Shown piece by piece: positions 61,101-64,000 of a DNA stretch of 64,000 nt. The notes beneath the pieces are model-generated. The model was not told where the DNA came from. It saw only the letters and a program-made list of their open reading frames with translations, and made no database searches. The stretch covers positions 1 to 64,000 of the forward strand of contig VZTJ01005692.1 in NCBI GenBank assembly GCA_013397795.1, read 5' to 3'. The first letter of the stretch is position 1, and each line of letters opens with the position of its first letter. Origin of the DNA: Orthonyx spaldingii. Its lineage: Eukaryota; Chordata; Aves; Passeriformes; Orthonychidae. A program made the translations under genes and the position numbers.

Positions 61101-63194
61101 GTCCCAGCCTGAAACATTTGCACAAAGAAAATTGTGCACTATCTGTGCTGTATTCAAGAGTTTCTGAACTGAACCTACGAGATCTGTCACTTCCAGCTGA
61201 TTTTTTTGTTAGGCTTGTATTACTTGGACACAATAGATGTTAGCCACAAACACACAAAGTAGCACTGGAAAACCTGTCATACAAGAACAGTAAAACTACA
61301 TGACAGGAAAGAATTAAAAAAGCAGAAAGGTCAGAAAATCATTAGTATATGAAAGAAATACTATTAAAATTAAATTGTACAAGTAGCTGTGGTGTCAATG
61401 CCTTATTGCTGATTTTAATCAAACTCCCCAACGTTCAACACAGACAACTGAGGTGACCACACCACATGCTACTAACAAAGCCACAAAGCCTAGCACACAG
61501 GTTATTCCTACCAAAGTAATGTTGCACAATAGTCAACAGATCAGAACCTGTTTTGAGTAAACATACCAATTTCAATGTCCAGTAACTTGGCACACCTCAA
61601 GAAGATAAACACAGACTAGATTTATTTGAAAAGCTGAAAAGACCCTCCCTAAAAAGGTAGCAAAATACGTTGGTGACCTGGCTAAAATACAAAACATCCA
61701 ACTGAAAAACAAGCATTCATTCAAGGTAAATAAATAAGAAAACTAAAAAGTTATAAGAAGGAAGATTTTACTTTGTTCACAGAATCATCACAAGTGTGTC
61801 TCCTTTACATGGCAGAAGTACACCAACTCACACACAAGTTCTCTACATTTCTGAAGTGCTATCTCCAGACAATAAGCTTCTTGCAACAGTGATATAAACA
61901 AAAAAAGTTCTGCACCAGATTTTAGACCTGATAAGCACACATGAAGGCTGATGTGTCTGAATTCTAAAAATCACAGCTTACCTTTCTCTTTCTTCTTTCC
62001 TCATCATCTAGATGCTTTTCTTTTTCCTTTTCTGACTTTTTCTTCTTTTTTTTCTTCTTTTCTTTATGTCGTTCTCGCTCATGATCTGATCTATCATCAT
62101 AGTAACTAGAATCATGCCCTGACCCAGAGAGTTCAGTCACTTCACTGCCTCCAACTTTAAGAACCAGCTTTAACGGTTTTTCCAAAGGCTTATCCACATA
62201 ATCTAAATTAAAAAAAAAAAAAAATTAATAAATGCACAGGGAGCTAACAGCACACAGCAATTACAGAATCAGACTCAATTAGGTTGGAAAAGACCTCTGA
62301 GATCGAGTCCAATCTGTGATTCAACACTACCTTGTCAACTAAACCATGGCACTAAGTGCCACATCTAGTCTTTTCCTAAATACCTCTAGGGACAGTAACT
62401 CCACCGCCTCCGTGGGCAGCCCATTCTAACACATAATCATCCTTTTTGTAAAGAAATTCTTCCCCATGTCCAACCTGAATTTCCCCTAGTGCAGCTTGAG
62501 GCCGTGTCCTCCCGTCCTGTCGCTGGTTGCCTGGGAGAAGAGATCGACCCCCTCCTGGCTACACCCTCCTTTCAGGCAGTTGTAGAGAGTGACAAGGTCT
62601 CCCCTGAGCCTCCTTTCCTCCAGACTAAACACCCCCAGCTCCAAAGCTTCTTTTAGAACTATTGTTTCTAAGAATTCGCTGCAAGTCAAAAATATACACA
62701 ATACGTTTGGAAAGAAAAACAATAGCTAAGACTAACAAATCCAGGCTAACAAACAGTCGTCCAGCACATCTTACGTCGTGATTTTCCACAAACCTGCAAG
62801 ATATAAGAAACCGACTCTTCGGCCTCCCCTGAAAATCTCGCAAGATCCTTACAGAACAAGGTGAAATTAACAGTCGCTCAAGCACCGCAGCGACCGCATC
62901 CCCTCAGTAATAGCCGTGGGAAGCACGGAGACGCTCGGGCTCACACCCCACCGCCCGCCCGGGGTTCTTCGGGCCGCCTCCACCGCCGGCAGGTCCGGTA
63001 TTTGGAGGAGGGTCCCTGCCCAGGCCCCCCGGACCGCGCAGGGACGCCGGGCCCCGCCGACAGCCACGCCGGGGAAGGGGCGGGCGCGTCCCGGGTACAA
63101 ACAGGCCCCCCAGCCTCTTACCGCTGTAGGCGGTGGCGGAGGTCGAGCGCCATTCTGCCTTCTCGGCTTTGTGCTTCTTGTGCTTCTTCCCCAT
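40028..63194 (-). CDS. BRD9: Bromodomain-containing protein 9, complete coding region in 16 exons
   Basis: BRD9 is the bromodomain subunit of the nuclear ncBAF (GBAF) SWI/SNF remodelling complex and reads acetylated lysines on histones. Coding segments in transcript order are 63194-63122, 62202-61982, 60355-60223, 58532-58472, 57566-57422, 55974-55864, 55112-54937, 51958-51826, 49584-49509, 48225-48130, 47338-47206, 46425-46314, 44706-44668, 42864-42762, 41033-40866 and 40128-40028. They sum to 1881 nt, i.e. 626 codons plus TAA, with phase kept at every junction and GT/AG at every intron. Order in the protein: basic N-terminus (MGKKHKKHK), acidic/lysine-rich region, bromodomain from about residue 145 to 250 (ZA-loop FFAFPV at 169-174, acetyl-lysine asparagine N225 in the YNRPDT motif), then the conserved C-terminal DUF3512-type region ending in PYEFLQSPE. 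Identification is by recalled similarity to human BRD9 (597 residues in the common isoform); the extra length comes partly from exon 7 beginning ERLLALKRSMSF, as in longer isoforms. The start has a good Kozak context (GCCATGG). No frameshift or internal stop is seen. Confidence 0.97.
40866..41033 (-). CDS. BRD9: BRD9 coding exon 15
   Basis: 168 nt between acceptor ccttag and donor gtaaag. It encodes KVKKELDHDDNHLHLDETTK, LLQDLHEAQADRVGSRPSSN and LSSLSNTSERDQHHL, very close to human BRD9. Confidence 0.97.
41318..41500 (-). mobile_element. CR1 LINE 3' fragment in BRD9 intron 14
   Basis: Contains GGGTTAGAAGGGACCTTAAA, GTTCCAACCCCCTGCC and CCAACCTGGCCTTAAACACT, the reverse complement of the CR1 3' end. 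About 180 bp, 5'-truncated, same sense as BRD9. It lies in the intron between exons 14 and 15. Confidence 0.9.
42762..42864 (-). CDS. BRD9: BRD9 coding exon 14
   Basis: 103 nt between acceptor taatag and donor gtaagt. It encodes VGESAGDSNTSDLDFLSMKP followed by YSDVSLDISMLSSL. It is more diverged from human at its start than its neighbours. Confidence 0.95.
44668..44706 (-). CDS. BRD9: BRD9 coding exon 13 (39-nt microexon)
   Basis: A 13-codon exon encoding RRNIPVKPLDEVK, aligned with human RRNVPMKPPDEAK. The acceptor is ctttccag and the donor is gtaagt. Being 39 nt and phase 0 on both sides, it could be skipped without a frame change. Confidence 0.94.
46314..46425 (-). CDS. BRD9: BRD9 coding exon 12
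   Basis: 112 nt between acceptor tgctag and donor gtgtgt. It encodes LQEFVKDAGSYSKKIVDDLL followed by DQITSGDHSKTIYQLKQ, matching the family. It ends on a codon boundary. Confidence 0.96.
47206..47338 (-). CDS. BRD9: BRD9 coding exon 11
   Basis: 133 nt between acceptor tgtatag and donor gtaggg. It encodes VTFLTSANTAPSLQNNSIFH, then DLKPDEMELLYSAYGDETGI and QCAL. The DEMELLYSAYGDETG motif is diagnostic for BRD9 against its paralogue BRD7, whose equivalent segment I recall as DSDLIYSTYGED. Confidence 0.97.
48130..48225 (-). CDS. BRD9: BRD9 coding exon 10
   Basis: 96 nt between acceptor attattag and donor gtaaat. It encodes EEETHPVDLSSLSSKLLPGF and TTLGFKDERRNK, among the most conserved parts of the C-terminal region. 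Confidence 0.96.
49509..49584 (-). CDS. BRD9: BRD9 coding exon 9
   Basis: 76 nt between acceptor ttcacag and donor gtaaaa. It encodes IGYLKKNGDGTLLFSVVNSS followed by DPEAE, matching the human GYLKRNGDGSLLYSVV region. It ends one base into the next codon. Confidence 0.95.
51826..51958 (-). CDS. BRD9: BRD9 coding exon 8
   Basis: 133 nt after acceptor ttttag. It encodes CIFEPEGNACSLTDSTAEEH, VLALVEHAADEARDRINRYL and PNSK, the start of the conserved C-terminal region. The donor AAG|gtctag departs from consensus at +3 to +5, and reading through meets an in-frame TAG two codons later. Confidence 0.94.
51959..54936 (-). other. BRD9: BRD9 intron 7 (longest intron)
   Basis: 2978 nt of AT-rich sequence with A/T homopolymers and no recognisable exon or transposon. 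A 76-codon open frame near 53556-53786 on the plus strand has no family similarity and is treated as chance. Confidence 0.65.
54937..55112 (-). CDS. BRD9: BRD9 coding exon 7
   Basis: 176 nt between acceptor ttctag and donor gtaaag. It begins ERLLALKRSMSFMQDMDFSQ and continues QAALLGDEDTTVEEPVPEVV, then a lysine-rich KKSKKQNKEVI stretch. The first 20 residues are in the longer BRD9 isoforms, so an internal alternative acceptor before QAALLG is possible. Confidence 0.94.
55369..55407. repeat. CA/AC microsatellite in BRD9 intron 6
   Basis: An imperfect run of AC dinucleotides interrupted by CCC and ATG, about 39 bp, 3' of exon 7 in the transcript. Confidence 0.85.
55864..55974 (-). CDS. BRD9: BRD9 coding exon 6 (acetyl-lysine pocket)
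   Basis: 111 nt, 37 codons in phase 0. It encodes ADFKLMCDNAMTYNRPDTVY followed by YKLAKKILHTGFKMMSK. The asparagine of YNRPD (residue 225 here) is the conserved acetyl-lysine contact, and the tyrosine in DTVYY is the gatekeeper position. The donor is AAA followed by gtaaga. Confidence 0.97.
57422..57566 (-). CDS. BRD9: BRD9 coding exon 5 (bromodomain ZA loop)
   Basis: 145 nt. It encodes KDPHGFFAFPVTDAIAPGYS, MIIKHPMDFGTMKEKIAASE and YKSVTEFK, covering the FFAF shelf and the HPMDF element typical of bromodomains. The acceptor is tttttag and the donor is gtgaat. It ends on a codon boundary. Confidence 0.97.
58472..58532 (-). CDS. BRD9: BRD9 coding exon 4 (start of bromodomain)
   Basis: 61 nt between acceptor atgcag and donor gtagta. 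It encodes AENESTPIQQLLEHFLRQLQ, the alpha-Z helix at the start of the bromodomain. It ends two bases into the arginine codon completed by exon 5. Confidence 0.95.
60223..60355 (-). CDS. BRD9: BRD9 coding exon 3
   Basis: 133 nt between acceptor tgctag and donor gtgagc. It encodes EEKKRKREKEQCDTEGE, then DDFDPGKKVEVEPPPDRPV and RACRTQP, matching the linker before the bromodomain. It ends one base into the next codon. Confidence 0.95.
60356..61981 (-). other. BRD9: BRD9 intron 2
   Basis: 1626 nt with gtaagc donor and tgctag acceptor. AT-rich, with no transposon or RNA gene recognised. Confidence 0.65.
61982..62202 (-). CDS. BRD9: BRD9 coding exon 2 (lysine-rich region)
   Basis: 221 nt after acceptor taatttag. 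It encodes DYVDKPLEKPLKLVLKVGG, a serine/aspartate stretch (GHDSSYYDDRSD) and a run of eight lysines before SEKEKEKHLDDEE. The donor is AAG followed by gtaagc at a codon boundary. The basic run is probably part of the nuclear-localising N-terminal region; this is inference. Confidence 0.95.
62203..63121 (-). other. BRD9: BRD9 intron 1
   Basis: 919 nt, gtaaga to taatttag. The 5' third is part of the CpG island, the middle is unremarkable, and the 3' part is a CR1 fragment. A 14-A run follows on the plus strand just upstream of the exon 2 acceptor, where it serves as the T-rich polypyrimidine tract. Confidence 0.85.
62263..62645 (-). mobile_element. CR1 LINE 3' fragment in BRD9 intron 1
   Basis: On the plus strand it reads from AGAATCA...AGGTTGGAAAAGACCTCTGAG to TCCAGACTAAACACCCCCAG, the reverse complement of the avian CR1 3' region. 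The element 3' end is at the low coordinate. It is 5'-truncated, as is usual for CR1, and in the same sense as BRD9. The recognisable part of CR1 here is non-coding or heavily decayed. Confidence 0.9.
63122..63194 (-). CDS. BRD9: BRD9 coding exon 1
   Basis: Encodes 24 residues plus one base, starting MGKKHKKHKAEKAEWRS. The ATG is in the context GCCATGG. The donor is G followed by gtaagagg. The segment AEKAEWRS looks like a small AEK insertion relative to the human AEWRS that I recall. It lies in the CpG-rich promoter interval. Confidence 0.95.
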
Positions 63195-63680
63195 GGCGGA
63201 GCCGCAGCTGGCCCCGCCGGAAGCGCTGGGGCGGGCGGTCCCTCCCGCCCGCCGCGGAGGAAGATCCGGGTGAGGGGCCTGCCCTACCCTGCGTCGCCCA
63301 GCGCGCCCTTTACAAACAGCAGCAGCCGCAGTGAGTGCCGTGTGCCTCAGGCTCGTCCGCGCTCTGCCCGCCGCTCCGGCGCGTCGCTCCTGAGGCCGTG
63401 CCTGCCGTGAGGTGATTCCCTGTCCCCAGCGCTGAGGTGGGAGCAGCCCGCCCGCTCGTACGCACGACTGTGCTCGCGGCGTGTCCCGAGGCTGTCGTCG
63501 CCATCTCCTGAGGGACGGAAGTGCCGATCCCGATCTTGGTCTTGGTCACGTACCCGGTCCTTGCGGTGGGCGGTGTGGGCGTGGACGGGGCACCGGGAAA
63601 GGCCGTCCGTGCCGTGGGCGTGTAGCAGTTGCTGGAAATCGCTTCTCTTTGGTGTCGCTTTTCCCCTAGAAGCGCGAAAG
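63195..63680. promoter_or_regulatory. Bidirectional BRD9/TRIP13 promoter interval
   Basis: 486 bp separate the divergent start codons. The stretch is GC-rich and CpG-dense with no TATA box at a useful position. Candidate sites seen: ETS-type CCGGAAGC at 63217-63224 and ACGGAAGTG at 63515-63523, GC boxes in the GGGCGG/CCGCCC cluster at about 63231-63254, and a YY1-like CCATGGCGGA overlapping the BRD9 start (63191-63200). The head-to-head arrangement is the same as in human. Factor binding is inferred from motifs only. Confidence 0.8.
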
Positions 63681-63772
63681 ATGGACGACGCCGCTGGGGA
63701 TTTAAAGCAAGCCCTCCCAAACGCGTGTGACAGCGTTCAGATCCATGTGGAAGTCCACCAGAAGTCGAGCAG
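63681..63772 (+). CDS. TRIP13: TRIP13 coding exon 1 (gene continues beyond the window)
   Basis: TRIP13 (Pch2) is a hexameric AAA+ ATPase that, with p31comet, remodels HORMA proteins such as MAD2 and HORMAD in the spindle checkpoint and meiotic recombination. This exon encodes 30 residues plus two bases, MDDAAGDLKQALPNACDSVQ then IHVEVHQKSS, matching the human N-terminus MDEAVGDLKQALP...VHVEVHQ. The exon has the same length from ATG and ends at the same AGCAG as I recall for human. The donor is CAG|gtctct, weak at +3 to +5. The ATG has A at -3 and G at +4. The AAA+ domain lies in later exons outside the window. A polypyrimidine tract and CAG-like acceptor (ttttcccctag) sit 11 nt before the ATG, so an upstream non-coding exon is possible. 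Confidence 0.93.
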
Positions 63773-64000
63773 GTCTCTGATCAGAGCATTACTTGCTGCG
63801 ACTTGTGCCTGTTTCCTTTTGGCCTTGTTCTGCGCGTCTACAAGAACCTGCAGCACACAGCTCTGCCTTCCCTGTGCTCTCCCAGGAGTTTCCACACCTG
63901 TGTCTCTTCCTAAGATTGAACAAATACACTTCTCTCCGTTTCACCTTGTGTGTCATGTCATCCAGTCTCATAATCAAGTTGGTGGCCACGTTCTGGGTTT
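63773..64000 (+). other. TRIP13: Start of TRIP13 intron 1
   Basis: Sequence after the exon 1 donor. No second exon is seen before the window ends. The reverse-strand open frame here has no recognisable family; the last 70 bp faintly resemble CR1 text but not enough to call. Confidence 0.6.

Larger units (their letters stand above)
62885..63680. promoter_or_regulatory. CpG island covering BRD9 exon 1 and the TRIP13 5' region
   Basis: About 800 bp in which CpG and GC content rise sharply above the AT-rich surroundings, beginning in BRD9 intron 1 and ending just before the TRIP13 ATG. It is the only clear CpG island in the window apart from the GC-rich part of the LTR near 35800-36270. Edges are approximate. 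Confidence 0.8.

Noticed and set aside
62486..62885. Reverse open frames of 78 and 86 codons in BRD9 intron 1
   Set aside because: One is translated CR1 and the other runs from CR1 into the intron; neither fits the BRD9 splice pattern.
62861..63410. 157- and 164-codon forward frames and a 77-codon reverse frame across the promoter
   Set aside because: Open frames are expected by chance in GC-rich CpG islands, and they overlap BRD9 exon 1 antisense. Their composition is low-complexity Pro/Arg/Gly.
63310..63720. 136-codon reverse frame antisense to TRIP13 exon 1
   Set aside because: It is a shadow of the GC-rich promoter and the real forward exon, with no recognisable domain.
63930..64000. 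Possible CR1 text at the end of the window
   Set aside because: The resemblance is limited to a few short phrases and the sequence stops before it can be confirmed.
1..64000. CRISPR arrays, operons, phage or other prokaryotic features
   Set aside because: The window is vertebrate nuclear DNA. The tandem repeats seen are microsatellites and minisatellites without spacer structure.

Overview
This is a vertebrate window, almost certainly from a bird and plausibly a songbird. Evidence: a fully readable BRD9 gene close to the mammalian protein, head-to-head with exon 1 of TRIP13 (the same arrangement as on human 5p15.33), CR1 LINE fragments with typical avian 3' ends, and several LTRs of avian ERVL-like and ERVK-like type. 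The background is AT-rich with small introns, and GC-rich sequence is confined to the shared BRD9/TRIP13 promoter and the LTRs.

Layout. Positions 1-40027 hold no exon I can support: AT-rich intergenic DNA with retroelement debris. It contains a CR1 tail that grades into a long ATTCT pentanucleotide array (about 565-804), an ERVL-like LTR (about 1513-2572), a reverse LTR (about 9858-10445), two solo LTRs with intact 6-bp target duplications (18650-19284 minus, 20040-20741 plus), two CR1 copies (about 27755-28236 and 31765-32036), and an ERVL-like LTR with a perfect 5-bp duplication (35571-36585) that contains an assembly gap inside a CCCTG repeat. Positions 40028-63194 are BRD9 on the minus strand: 16 coding exons, all with GT/AG borders and consistent phase, giving 626 residues. 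CR1 fragments sit in introns 1 and 14. A CpG-rich interval (about 62885-63680) separates the BRD9 start codon (63194) from the TRIP13 start codon (63681, plus strand), a typical bidirectional promoter. Only TRIP13 exon 1 (30 codons plus 2 nt) lies inside the window.

Function. BRD9 is the bromodomain subunit of the non-canonical BAF (ncBAF/GBAF) chromatin remodeller. TRIP13 is the AAA+ ATPase that remodels HORMA proteins such as MAD2 and HORMAD in the spindle checkpoint and meiosis. They share a promoter region but not a known biochemical pathway. I found no novel gene system, CRISPR array, tRNA or rRNA. The most notable items are the LTR pair, the CR1-seeded pentanucleotide expansion, a TATA-containing perfect hairpin, possible non-coding first-exon splicing in TRIP13, and a weak BRD9 exon 8 donor.
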